From Clostridiales bacterium (GTDB lineage: Bacteria; Bacillota; Clostridia; Christensenellales; Aristaeellaceae), in assembly GCA_022776785.1 (NCBI GenBank), contig JALFHA010000171.1, forward strand, positions 1-10,172: a stretch of 10,172 bases of DNA, written 5' to 3'. The position numbers and the translations under genes are program-made. How positions within the stretch are numbered: position 1 is the stretch's first letter; each line of letters begins with the position of its first letter. Of the stretch, positions 1 through 6,938 are shown piece after piece. The notes beneath the pieces are model-generated. The model saw only the letters and a program-made list of their open reading frames with translations. It had not been told where the DNA came from and ran no database searches.

Positions 1-1826
1 ACCGCGCCGCGCTCGAGGTATTCCTCCGCCGTCAGCTCGTCGGAGTGAAACACGCCCCAGCTTCCATCCTCGAACATCGCCAGCGTGTCAAGGTTCGGGA
101 ACTGGCGGCGGTTCGCCTCGGGCACGCGGTCAAAGAACACCTTGCCGTCGCGAATGACCATGCCGGTGATGGTCTTTCTGCCCAGCCGGTAGGTGTAGTA
201 ATCCGTGTTCATGGCAAAGACGAGCTGATTCTCCCGGGCAATCTGCTCGGTCTGAACGTGCTTGGCCTGCGGCTTTTCGGGATTATAGAGGACGGCGCCC
301 ACCCGCTCGCGGCTCAGGTCGCAGAGGATCTCCGCCTCATACCAGGTGAGCACAGCCTCCTCGTCAAAGATGCGGTCCACGCGCACCAGCAGCGTCGGCG
401 ACGCATAGAACCACAGGCCGTTTTCCTCGTCCTCCCAGACGTATTCGCCTTCCAGCGGATAGCCCTTGTCGTCGAGCTCCGGTACGCGCAGGCTGTCCGG
501 CCACTCGATCTCCGTCGCCGAACGCTTGTCAGGCACAGGCGTGGGCGACGGCACGGGTGTGGGCGTCGGCACGGGCGTGGGTGTCGGCCGCGGCATATCG
601 GCGCTCTGTGTGCCGGAGAGGCATTCCTGCGGAATGTTCTCAAGGAAATCCCCGCCGATCACATCCTTGCCCACGGTGGTAAAGGCCAGACCGAATTCCG
701 CGCAGCTCGTCTCGCCCTCGTCCGTCACGGTAAAGTCCGTCGATGCCTGCGTCACATGCAGCGCATAGGCGTCCCGCGCCGCCTCAAGCCCCGTCCTGCC
801 GCCGAGGGCGGACAGCGCTATATTCCAGTCCATGACAATCGGATTCTCGTCATACAGGTGCAGATAGAGCTTCTTCACCTGCCACGCGCCATAGCGCTGT
901 GCAAGCTCGGGCAGAAAGTCCTCCTGAGCGGCACGCTCCACGCAATACTGCGCGACATCGGCGCAGAGCTTGTGCGCGCCGTGACCGTATTCGCCGTTGA
1001 CGTCGTGCGTCACAATGACCTCCGGCCTGTAGCGGCGGATGAGCTCCGTCACAAACGTCTGCGTGTCCGCCTTCTTCCATTTGGAATAGGCGGTTTCCAG
1101 CTTGGTGGAATAGGAATCCAGGAACGTGCCGATGACGGGGTAATGGCGCACGCCCATGCTCCAGAGTCCATTGAGCAGCTCGCTCTTGCGCGTCGTGTTC
1201 GAGCTGGTCATATAGGCCACGACGACGTTCATGCCCATCTGCGTGTCGTAGGTGGGAATCGTGCCGCCGAAGAAGATCAGCTCGTCGTCCGGGTGCGCGG
1301 CCAGCACGAGCAGGTCGGCCTTTTCGCAGGTCGGCTCCCAGCGCTGCACCCAGTCGGGCAGCTCACCCTCGGTGAAGACATACAGCTCGTTGATCTTGAA
1401 TTTTCTGGTCTTGCCGCTCGTGTCGATCAGGCGGAACTTGCTCTTGCCGCCCAGCTCCAGCAGCACATGCGCGTAATCGCGCGGGCCCTCGATCAGCGTC
1501 TGCCACTGGCCGTCCGCCATTTCCTCAATCGCCCATGAGCCGGGAATTTCGCCGAAGCAGACATAGAGGTATTCTGCCTTCTCGCCCTCGGGCAGCGTGA
1601 ACTGAATGTAGGAGTTCTTTGCCTCCTTGCCGGTCCAGTAGCTCGTATACTTGCCATCGTGCAGCGCGCCCGTCTTGTAGTTGCCCAGCGTCGTCAGCTT
1701 GCATTGATCCGTAATATCCCGCGCCTGCTGTGCGCTCGCTGCCGCCGACGCGCAGCAGAGCGCCGCAGCCATCGCCAGCGTGAGCAGAGCCCGCCTTGCA
1801 AGGGCGCGCAGCTTCAAAAAGTGCAT
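1..1826 (-). CDS. Secreted PIG-L (LmbE) deacetylase with C-terminal NAGPA-like domain, partial
   Basis: The gene runs off the left edge; 608 codons are visible and no stop is reached. Residues 1-32 look like a signal peptide (basic start, hydrophobic core, ASA-Q cleavage site). Residues about 40-155 are beta-rich and resemble an F5/8-type carbohydrate-binding domain. The PIG-L deacetylase domain starts near 170: HPDDE at 178-182 and GHGAH at 281-285 supply the usual zinc ligands (H178, D181, H285). Family members remove N-acetyl groups from GlcNAc-type sugars. A Pro-Thr-Val linker covers about 412-430. From about 480 the sequence resembles phosphodiester glycosidases (NAGPA/DUF2233), with MNTDYYTYR from 539. 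It probably acts outside the membrane on a glycan; the substrate is unknown. Start: ATG at 1826 lies 11 bases from GGAGG, while an in-frame TTG at 1832 lies 5 bases from it, so either may be used. Confidence 0.85.
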   Translation of the reverse strand, partial: MHFLKLRALARRALLTLAMAAALCCASAAASAQQARDITDQCKLTTLGNYKTGALHDGKYTSYWTGKEAKNSYIQFTLPEGEKAEYLYVCFGEIPGSWAIEEMADGQWQTLIEGPRDYAHVLLELGGKSKFRLIDTSGKTRKFKINELYVFTEGELPDWVQRWEPTCEKADLLVLAAHPDDELIFFGGTIPTYDTQMGMNVVVAYMTSSNTTRKSELLNGLWSMGVRHYPVIGTFLDSYSTKLETAYSKWKKADTQTFVTELIRRYRPEVIVTHDVNGEYGHGAHKLCADVAQYCVERAAQEDFLPELAQRYGAWQVKKLYLHLYDENPIVMDWNIALSALGGRTGLEAARDAYALHVTQASTDFTVTDEGETSCAEFGLAFTTVGKDVIGGDFLENIPQECLSGTQSADMPRPTPTPVPTPTPVPSPTPVPDKRSATEIEWPDSLRVPELDDKGYPLEGEYVWEDEENGLWFYASPTLLVRVDRIFDEEAVLTWYEAEILCDLSRERVGAVLYNPEKPQAKHVQTEQIARENQLVFAMNTDYYTYRLGRKTITGMVIRDGKVFFDRVPEANRRQFPNLDTLAMFEDGSWGVFHSDELTAEEYLERGA

Positions 1827-1871
1827 CGTCAATCGTTCCTCCATTGCCTGTCCATGATAACTTCACTCAGT

Positions 1872-1900
1872 ATCATAGCGATTTCAGGCCGCGCTGTAAA
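1872..1900 (-). promoter_or_regulatory. Sigma-A promoter of the PIG-L gene
   Basis: On the minus strand TTTACA (1900-1895) and TATGAT (1877-1872) are separated by exactly 17 bases, each one base from consensus, about 45 bases before the start codon. A 6-base inverted repeat (ATGATA at 1854-1859, TATCAT at 1871-1876) overlaps the -10 box and could be an operator. Confidence 0.7.
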
Positions 1901-1945
1901 GTGCTTTTTCAAAAAAGGCGCTGTTTTCACCTATTTGGCATGCTA

Positions 1946-1982
1946 AAACGCAAACAGAGCGGAGGATTGCTCCCCCGCTCTG
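1946..1982 (-). terminator. Rho-independent terminator of pckA
   Basis: Read on the minus strand, an 11-base-pair GC-rich stem (1955-1965 with 1972-1982, one G-U pair, 6-base loop) is followed by a T-rich tail. It lies 33 bases after the pckA stop. A weaker 5-base-pair hairpin with six T's (1911-1932) follows and may act as a backup. Confidence 0.8.
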
Positions 1983-2015
1983 GCGTTATTCGCTTGCTTT
2001 CAGCTCAGCCGAATC

Positions 2016-3596
2016 TCAGTCAGCCTTCGGGCCGGCGGCGATGATCGCCGGATCCATGCCCTCATACTTGGCGAAGTTCTTGACGAACATGCCGGCGAGC
2101 TTCTTCGCCTGCTCGTCGTAAGCGGCCTTGTCAGCCCACATATCGCGCGGAATGAGCACCTCGGAGGGCACATTCGGGCAGGTGGTCGGCACAGCGACAT
2201 TGAAGATCGGGTCGGTCACGAACTCGCTCTTCTCCAGCTCGCCGTTGAGCGCCGCGGTCACCATCGCGCGGGTGTACTTGAGCTTCATGCGGTTGCCGCC
2301 CTTGCCAGCGGGGCCGCCCGCCCAGCCGGTGTTGACGAGGTAGACGTTGGTGCCGTACTTCTCGATCTTCTCACCGAGCATCTCGGCGTACTTGCTCGCC
2401 GGGCGCGGCAGGAACGGCGCGCCGAAGCAGGTGGAGAAGGTAGCGGTCGGCTCGGTGACGCCGCGCTCGGTGCCGGCCAGCTTCGCGGTGTAGCCGGTCA
2501 CGAAGTGATACATCGCGGCTTCCTTGGAGAGCTTGGAGATCGGCGGGAGCACGCCGAAGGCGTCGGCGGTCAGGAAGATGACGGTCTTGGGGATGCCGCC
2601 CATCGACGGATGCGCCGCGTTCGGGATATAGTCAACCGGGTAGCCCACGCGGGTGTTCTCGGTCACGGAGCCGTCGTTGAAGTCGAAGTGCCCCTGCTCG
2701 TCGATGGTCACGTTCTCCACCAGGGAGCCGAAGCGGATGGCGTCCCAGATGAACGGCTCGTTCTCCTTGGAGAGGTTGATGCACTTGGCGTAGCAGCCGC
2801 CCTCGATGTTGAAGACGCCGTTCTCGGACCAGCCGTGCTCGTCGTCGCCGATGAGCATACGGTTCGGGTCAGCGGAGAGCGTGGTCTTGCCGGTGCCGGA
2901 GAGGCCGAAGAACACGGCGGTATCGCCGGTATCCGGGTCCATGTTGGCGGAGCAGTGCATGGAGAGCACGCCCTTGGCCGGCAGGATGAAGTTCATGACG
3001 GAGAAGACGCTCTTCTTCATCTCGCCCGCGTAGCCGGAGCCGGCGATGACGACGACCTTCTTGTTGAAGTTGACGAGGATCGCGGCCTCGGAGTGGATGC
3101 CGTCCAGCTCGGGGATGCACTTGCAGCCCGGCGCGCAGATGACGGTGAAGTCCTCGGCGAAATTCTCGAACTCCTCCGCAGTCGGGCGGATGAGGAGCTG
3201 ATGGATAAACATATTCTGGCTGGCCAGCTCGTTGATGACGCGGATGCTCTGGCGATACTGATGGTCGGCGCCGGCGAAACCATCGAACACGAACACGTCG
3301 CGGCCCTGGAAGTAGGTCGCCACGCGGGTGAGGATCTTGTCAAACTTCTCCTCGCTGATGGGCACATTCACCTTGCCCCAGGCGATCTCGTCGTGAATGT
3401 CGGGGGTATCCACGACAAAGCGGTCCTCCGGGGAGCGGCCGGTGTACTTGCCGGTCATCACGGAGAGCGCACCGGTCTCGGAGAGCACACCCTCGCCGCG
3501 CTTAACGGCTTCGGTGGTGAGCTGAGACGGCGTGAGGTTGTGGAAGACCTTGCCGGTGTTGATGATGCCCCACTTGCTGAGATTGATCTCGTTCAT
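2016..3596 (-). CDS. pckA: Phosphoenolpyruvate carboxykinase (ATP)
   Basis: A 526-residue cytosolic enzyme that interconverts oxaloacetate plus ATP with PEP, ADP and CO2. In respiring cells it feeds gluconeogenesis. In fermenters it often runs in the carboxylating direction toward C4 acids; the sequence does not show which applies here. The P-loop GLSGTGKTTLS starts at residue 231 (K237, T238). The metal-binding kinase-2 motif GDDEHGW starts at 250. GRSPEDRF near the N-terminus matches the substrate-binding arginine region. The length is normal for bacterial ATP-type enzymes. A longer reading from 3623 is possible, but ATG at 3596 has GGAGGT 8 bases upstream and begins with the family-typical MNEINLSKWGI, so I chose it. 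It appears monocistronic, with its own terminator and a 222-base upstream gap. Confidence 0.97.
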   Translation of the reverse strand: MNEINLSKWGIINTGKVFHNLTPSQLTTEAVKRGEGVLSETGALSVMTGKYTGRSPEDRFVVDTPDIHDEIAWGKVNVPISEEKFDKILTRVATYFQGRDVFVFDGFAGADHQYRQSIRVINELASQNMFIHQLLIRPTAEEFENFAEDFTVICAPGCKCIPELDGIHSEAAILVNFNKKVVVIAGSGYAGEMKKSVFSVMNFILPAKGVLSMHCSANMDPDTGDTAVFFGLSGTGKTTLSADPNRMLIGDDEHGWSENGVFNIEGGCYAKCINLSKENEPFIWDAIRFGSLVENVTIDEQGHFDFNDGSVTENTRVGYPVDYIPNAAHPSMGGIPKTVIFLTADAFGVLPPISKLSKEAAMYHFVTGYTAKLAGTERGVTEPTATFSTCFGAPFLPRPASKYAEMLGEKIEKYGTNVYLVNTGWAGGPAGKGGNRMKLKYTRAMVTAALNGELEKSEFVTDPIFNVAVPTTCPNVPSEVLIPRDMWADKAAYDEQAKKLAGMFVKNFAKYEGMDPAIIAAGPKAD

Positions 3597-3669
3597 TGTT
3601 GTTGACCTCCATTCAAAAATCATTTCGATGAAAAGGAACCAAATGGAAGATTCGCAGCAGAAGAATACG

Positions 3670-3688
3670 GGAAATCCATATGGAAATC
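3670..3688. promoter_or_regulatory. Possible operator upstream of pckA
   Basis: GGAAATC occurs twice (3670-3676 and 3682-3688), 12 bases apart, around a perfect 10-base palindrome TCCATATGGA (3675-3684). It lies 75-90 bases before the pckA start. No convincing -35/-10 pair was found in this leader, so an operator role is only a guess from the symmetry. Confidence 0.25.
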
Positions 3689-3720
3689 GTATCCTCGCCC
3701 TATTTCAGCTTTTCGACACG

Positions 3721-3787
3721 GCGCCTTGTTTTCCTGCTGAATATGTGAAGTTTTTGCCGATATTTTGAAATTGCGCCTGTTTTTCCT
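3721..3787. repeat. Pair of 15-base direct repeats in the pckA leader
   Basis: GCGCCTTGTTTTCCT (3721-3735) and GCGCCTGTTTTTCCT (3773-3787) match at 13 of 15 positions and start 52 bases apart, about five helical turns. The second copy also pairs with AGGCGC (3793-3798) to give a 6-base-pair stem with a 14-base loop just after rsmA. That stem lacks a U-tract and is a poor terminator. The repeats could be paired sites for a pckA regulator. Confidence 0.35.
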
Positions 3788-3818
3788 CTCAGAGGCGCTG
3801 AAATCCCCCCTTGCGAGC

Positions 3819-4667
3819 CTATGCGTGTGCGCGTAGCGCGTGCACCCTGTCCGACAGAAGGCACAGCTCATGGATGCTCAGCTCCTCGGCGCGCGCCCCG
3901 CTGCGCAGCCCGGCTTCCTCAATCGCCTGCGCCGCCTGCTCGCGCGAAAGGGACAACCCGGCAGTTAGGTTGTTGAGCAGCGTCTTGCGGCGCATGGAGA
4001 AGGCCGCGCGCACAAGGCGCAGAAACAGCGCCTCATCCTGCGGCGCAAACAGCGGCGTCTGCCTGCGCTCGAGCACCATGAAGCTCGAATCCACCTTGGG
4101 CGGGGGCGTAAAGCATGCGGCGGGTACGTCGAGCGCGCGGCGCACCTCGCAGGCGTACTGGCAGAGAATGGGCAACGGGCCGTAGCCCTCGTCGCCCGGG
4201 CCGCTGAGCAGCTTGTCGCCCACCTCCTTTTGCACCATCACGGCGTAGGAGAGCGCCTGCGGCAGCTCGCGCAGCAGCTTGAGCAGCACATCGGTGGTGA
4301 TGTAGTAGGGCAGGTTGGCGGCCACGCGCAGCGGCGCGCCGTCGCCGAGCTCCGCCTGCACGAGCGCGGCGAGGTCAGTGCGCATCACATCCCCCTGCAC
4401 GACATGCGCGTTCGGGCAGCGCTCCAGCGTCACGCGCAGGATGGGCAGCAGCGTTTCGTCAATTTCAAGCGATAGTACGCGCGCGGCACGCGCGGCCAGC
4501 GGCCGGGTCAGCGCGCCGAAGCCCGGGCCAATTTCCAGCACGCAGTCCTGCGCGGTCACCAGCGACAGCTCCGCCAGCTGCCCGAGCAGCGCCTCGTCCT
4601 CTATGAAATTCTGCCCCAGGCTGTGCTTGTGGTGAAAGCCCTGCCCGGCGTTCCTCTTTCCTCTCAA
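3819..4667 (-). CDS. rsmA: 16S rRNA adenine-N6,N6 dimethyltransferase RsmA (KsgA)
   Basis: A 282-residue SAM-dependent enzyme that dimethylates the two adjacent adenines in the 3'-terminal hairpin of 16S rRNA (A1518 and A1519 in E. coli numbering) during late 30S assembly. Visible motifs are LGQNF (17-21), the SAM-binding EIGPGFGALT (45-54), acidic E68/D70 after the second strand, QGD (91-93) and the catalytic NLPYY (118-122). The C-terminal rRNA-binding part contains FTPPPKVDSSF (186-196). Length and motif order are normal. The start is TTG at 4667, with AGGAGG 7 bases upstream, placed in the 18-base gap after the glycosyltransferase gene. The two genes are therefore probably co-transcribed, although their functions are unrelated. 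Confidence 0.96.
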   Translation of the reverse strand: MRGKRNAGQGFHHKHSLGQNFIEDEALLGQLAELSLVTAQDCVLEIGPGFGALTRPLAARAARVLSLEIDETLLPILRVTLERCPNAHVVQGDVMRTDLAALVQAELGDGAPLRVAANLPYYITTDVLLKLLRELPQALSYAVMVQKEVGDKLLSGPGDEGYGPLPILCQYACEVRRALDVPAACFTPPPKVDSSFMVLERRQTPLFAPQDEALFLRLVRAAFSMRRKTLLNNLTAGLSLSREQAAQAIEEAGLRSGARAEELSIHELCLLSDRVHALRAHA

Positions 4668-4685
4668 AGCTCTGCCTCCTTCCCC

Positions 4686-5639
4686 TCAGCGCACGCGCTC
4701 GACTCGCTCGTCGCTCGATTCCGCGATGATATAGTGCGGCCTGCGCTTGACCTCCATGTAGGTCTTGGCCAGATACTGCCCGATGATCCCCATGCACAGC
4801 AGCTGCACGCCGCCGATGAACAGGATGATGCAGATGGTCGAGGCCCAGCCTGCGACGGGATCGCCGAAAATCAGCTTGCGCACGACGATGAACAGGATCA
4901 TCAGAAAGGCGATCAGCGTGAAAACCAAACCAGCCATCGACGCGATGGACAGCGGCGCCTGCGAGAAATTCACAATGCCGTCGATGGAATACTTGAACAG
5001 CCCCCAGAAGCTCCACTTCGTCTCGCCCGCCGCCCGCTCGACGTTCTTGTAGGGCAGCCATTTCGTCTTAAAGCCGATCCAGCCGAAGATGCCCTTGGAA
5101 AAGCGGTTGTACTCGCACATGGCGACGATGGCCTCGACCATCTCCCGCTTCATCAGGCGGAAGTCGCGCGCGCCGTCCACCACATCCGCATCGGAGATCC
5201 TGTTGATGAGCCTGTAGAACGCCCGCGCAAAGAGCGAGCGGATGGGCGGCTCGCCCTCTCGCGTCACGCGGCGGGTAGCCACGCTATCATACTCGCCCTC
5301 ATCGAGGATGGCGAGCATCTGCGGTAGCAGCGAGGGAGGGTCCTGCATGTCTGCGTCCATGACGGCCACATAGTCCGTTTTCGCGTTGCAGAAGCCCGCA
5401 TACATCGCAGCCTCCTTGCCGAAATTGCGGGAAAACGACAGATACTGCACGCGCGTATCCGCCGTGGAGAGCTCGCGCATCAGCGCAAGCGTCCCATCCC
5501 TGGAACCGTCGTTGACCAGCAGCAGCGTGAAGCTGTAATCCGGAAGGGACTCCATCACCTCGCAGACGGCGCGGTAGAAAATCGGCAGGGACTCCTCCTC
5601 ATTATAGCAGGGAACAATGAGCGTCACTGTGCGCTTCAC
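4686..5639 (-). CDS. Membrane-anchored family 2 glycosyltransferase (GtrB/DPM1-like)
   Basis: A 317-residue protein of the polyprenyl-phosphate glycosyltransferase type. It probably moves a sugar from a nucleotide donor onto undecaprenyl phosphate at the inner face of the membrane. The GT-A fold spans about 1-215: VPCYNEEESLP (9-19), VNDGS (42-46), the metal-binding DADMQDPP (95-102) and GARDFRLM (156-163). Two membrane helices follow at about 231-253 and 266-288, the standard layout of GtrB, CsbB and YkcC. The tail is basic. The sugar and final acceptor cannot be read from the sequence, and no flippase or GtrC-like partner lies beside it. The start is GTG at 5639, with AAGGAGG 7 bases upstream. 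It is the first gene of a unit with rsmA. Confidence 0.93.
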   Translation of the reverse strand: MKRTVTLIVPCYNEEESLPIFYRAVCEVMESLPDYSFTLLLVNDGSRDGTLALMRELSTADTRVQYLSFSRNFGKEAAMYAGFCNAKTDYVAVMDADMQDPPSLLPQMLAILDEGEYDSVATRRVTREGEPPIRSLFARAFYRLINRISDADVVDGARDFRLMKREMVEAIVAMCEYNRFSKGIFGWIGFKTKWLPYKNVERAAGETKWSFWGLFKYSIDGIVNFSQAPLSIASMAGLVFTLIAFLMILFIVVRKLIFGDPVAGWASTICIILFIGGVQLLCMGIIGQYLAKTYMEVKRRPHYIIAESSDERVERVR

Positions 5640-5678
5640 AGTCCTTCCTCCTTTTGCGGCAGAAAAAATCTTTCCCCT

Positions 5679-5707
5679 ATTCTTTCATATTCGCGAAGAA
5701 AAGTCAA
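5679..5707 (-). promoter_or_regulatory. Sigma-A promoter for the glycosyltransferase-rsmA unit
   Basis: On the minus strand TTGACT (5707-5702) and AAGAAT (5684-5679) are 17 bases apart, with TG one base before the -10 box (extended -10). It lies 40 bases before the GTG start. Confidence 0.6.
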
Positions 5708-5825
5708 GCGCCATTGCGCGCCGCGCTGCGGCCGGTCATCCGCGCGCCTGCTTCCGGCCGACGCTGTGCTTTCCATCGTTTGCTTTTCGGTGCCTCTGCT
5801 TCCGAGGGCGGCTGCAAACGATTTC

Positions 5826-5852
5826 CGAAAGCAAAAGCGGCCAGTGGCCGCT
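5826..5852 (-). terminator. Hairpin with U-rich tail at the distal end of repeat copy A
   Basis: On the minus strand a perfect 7-base-pair stem (AGCGGCC/GGCCGCT, 3-base loop, 5836-5852) is followed by TTTGCTTT. The second repeat copy has a hairpin at the same place with a different sequence, so the structure is kept while bases change. Confidence 0.5.
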
Positions 5853-5930
5853 CCCGCTTCCGCCCGCTCTGTATTCTCCATTCTTTTTCTATCGAGGCCG
5901 TTGGTGACGCAATTTCCTATAGGTCAAAAA
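5843..5930 (-). repeat. Intergenic repeat, copy A
   Basis: The core at 5862-5930 aligns without gaps to 9231-9299, with 61 of 69 bases identical by eye. Weaker similarity extends to 5843, with 5 extra bases in this copy. It contains the palindrome CCTATAGG next to a conserved AAATTGCGT on the minus strand. It lies after the yebC terminator, oriented like copy B. Confidence 0.85.
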
Positions 5931-5957
5931 AGCAGGACGCAGCCCTGTGCGCCCTGC
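5926..5957 (-). terminator. Rho-independent terminator of yebC
   Basis: On the minus strand a 10-base-pair stem (5948-5957 with 5932-5941, one G-U pair, 6-base loop) runs directly into six T's. It begins about 50 bases after the yebC stop and abuts the repeat core. Confidence 0.85.
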
Positions 5958-6005
5958 CTGTATTCTGCCTTACAGCAGCCCGACAGCTTCGGAAAGAGGA
6001 CGAAA

Positions 6006-6755
6006 TCAGTCGTCCTCCTCTTCCTCCTCGGGCAGCTCGCCGTTGTGGTAGACGTCCTGCACGTCGTCCAGATCGTCGAGCATCTCCAGCATCTTCTGGA
6101 TCTTCTGCACGGTCTCCGGATCGGTGATGGGGTTGGTGGTCTGCGGAACCATCGTCAGCTCGGCGCTCAGGAAGGTGTAGCCGGCCTTTTCAAGGTTCTC
6201 GCGCACGCTCGAGAAGTCGGAGACAGCCGTGGTGATCTCAAAGCTGTCCTCGTCGGCCTCCACGTCGGAGGCGCCCGCGTCCAGCGCGGCCATCATGACC
6301 TCATCCTCGTCCATGCCGGGCTTGCGCTCGATGACGATCAGGCCCACGCTGTCAAACATGTAGGAAACGCAGCCGTTGGTGCCCAGCGAGCCGCCGTTCT
6401 TGTCGAAGATATGGCGGATATCGGAGGCGGTGCGGTTGCGGTTGTCCGTCACGGTGGAGACGATGACAGCCATGCCGCCCGGCGCGTAGCCCTCGTAGGT
6501 GATCTCCTCGTAATTGACGTTGCCCTGCTCGCCCGCCGCCTTGGCGATGGAGCGCTTGATATTCTCGTTGGGCATGTTGCTGGCCTTCGCCTTGGCGATG
6601 ACGTCGCGCAGCTTGCCGTTGGTGGCCGGGTCGCCGCCGCCGTCGCGCACAGCAATGGCGATTTCACGCCCGATCTTGGTAAAGATTTTGCCGCGCTCCG
6701 CGTCGGCCTTGCCCTTCTTATGCTTGATATTTGCCCATTTGGAATGGCCTGACAT
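6006..6755 (-). CDS. yebC: YebC/TACO1-family protein
   Basis: A 249-residue cytoplasmic protein with the family signature start MSGHSKWANIKHKK and the conserved stretches ASNMPNENIKRSI and YEGYAPGGMAV. Members were long annotated as transcriptional regulators (PmpR). More recent work ties the family, including mitochondrial TACO1, to translation of difficult stretches such as polyproline. I infer one of these roles and cannot decide between them from sequence. The length is normal; the end is an unusual acidic tail (EEEEEDD). ATG at 6755 has GGGAGG upstream at 9-base spacing. The frame stays open to 7100, but that part overlaps ylbJ antisense and has no family similarity. It is transcribed divergently from ylbJ with its own promoter and terminator. 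Confidence 0.95.
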   Translation of the reverse strand: MSGHSKWANIKHKKGKADAERGKIFTKIGREIAIAVRDGGGDPATNGKLRDVIAKAKASNMPNENIKRSIAKAAGEQGNVNYEEITYEGYAPGGMAVIVSTVTDNRNRTASDIRHIFDKNGGSLGTNGCVSYMFDSVGLIVIERKPGMDEDEVMMAALDAGASDVEADEDSFEITTAVSDFSSVRENLEKAGYTFLSAELTMVPQTTNPITDPETVQKIQKMLEMLDDLDDVQDVYHNGELPEEEEEDD

Positions 6756-6792
6756 AGATAAAAACCTCCCGGTTGATTTTGCTACGTCGGCT

Positions 6793-6822
6793 ATTATAGC
6801 ACGTTTGTCAATCCGCGCGCAA
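6793..6822 (-). promoter_or_regulatory. Extended -10 promoter of yebC
   Basis: A perfect TATAAT (6798-6793) preceded by TGC makes an extended -10 box, about 38 bases before the start. TTGCGC (6822-6817) sits 18 bases upstream as a weak -35. A perfect TTGACA (6811-6806) also occurs but only 7 bases from TATAAT, too close to serve this -10. Confidence 0.65.
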
Positions 6823-6838
6823 CATGACGGCGCGGATT
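6810..6838. repeat. 9-base inverted repeat over the yebC -35 region
   Basis: AATCCGCGC (6810-6818) and GCGCGGATT (6830-6838) are perfect complements with an 11-base spacer. The repeat covers the likely -35 box of yebC and lies between the two divergent promoters, so it may be an operator. It lacks a U-tract directly after it on either strand, so it is not a standard terminator. Confidence 0.4.
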
Positions 6839-6874
6839 TTCTGCGCTTTTTGGCAAAATCTTCAGCTTTTTCAC

Positions 6875-6904
6875 GCATAATGGCATCGCTGCAGCGCATA
6901 TCGT
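6875..6904 (+). promoter_or_regulatory. Sigma-E-like promoter of ylbJ
   Basis: GCATAAT (6875-6881) and CATATCGT (6897-6904) are separated by 15 bases. They match the ATA core of the sigma-E -35 and the CATA core of its -10 (consensus roughly ATATT and CATACAAT). The -10 ends 34 bases before the GTG start. In B. subtilis ylbJ belongs to the sigma-E regulon, which supports the reading, but the -10 has three mismatches. Confidence 0.4.
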
Positions 6905-6938
6905 CGTCTGAAACGACGGATTGGAGGGGGAAGGCATC

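Larger units (their letters stand above)
5640..6005. other. 366-base non-coding stretch between yebC and the glycosyltransferase
   Basis: Contains, in minus-strand order after yebC: a stem around the yebC stop codon, a strong terminator (5926-5957), repeat copy A, a second hairpin with a U-rich tail (5826-5852), about 120 bases with no recognised feature (5708-5825), then the glycosyltransferase promoter. Open frames through it do not resemble proteins. Confidence 0.75.

Noticed and set aside
533..593. Tandem DNA repeat inside the PIG-L gene
   Set aside because: It simply encodes the Pro-Thr-Val linker between two domains, common in secreted clostridial enzymes, and is not a separate element.
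45..1538. 497-codon open frame on the plus strand opposite the PIG-L gene
   Set aside because: The opposite strand has a signal peptide, zinc motifs and a promoter; this frame is rich in Arg, His and Ala and resembles no family. It is a GC-driven antisense shadow.
2505..3605. 366-codon open frame antisense to pckA
   Set aside because: It lies opposite a fully conserved pckA and shows a low-complexity Val/Asp/Gly/His composition without motifs or a ribosome site.
3773..3798. Terminator of rsmA
   Set aside because: The 6-base-pair stem has a 14-base loop and no U-tract; read-through toward pckA cannot be excluded.
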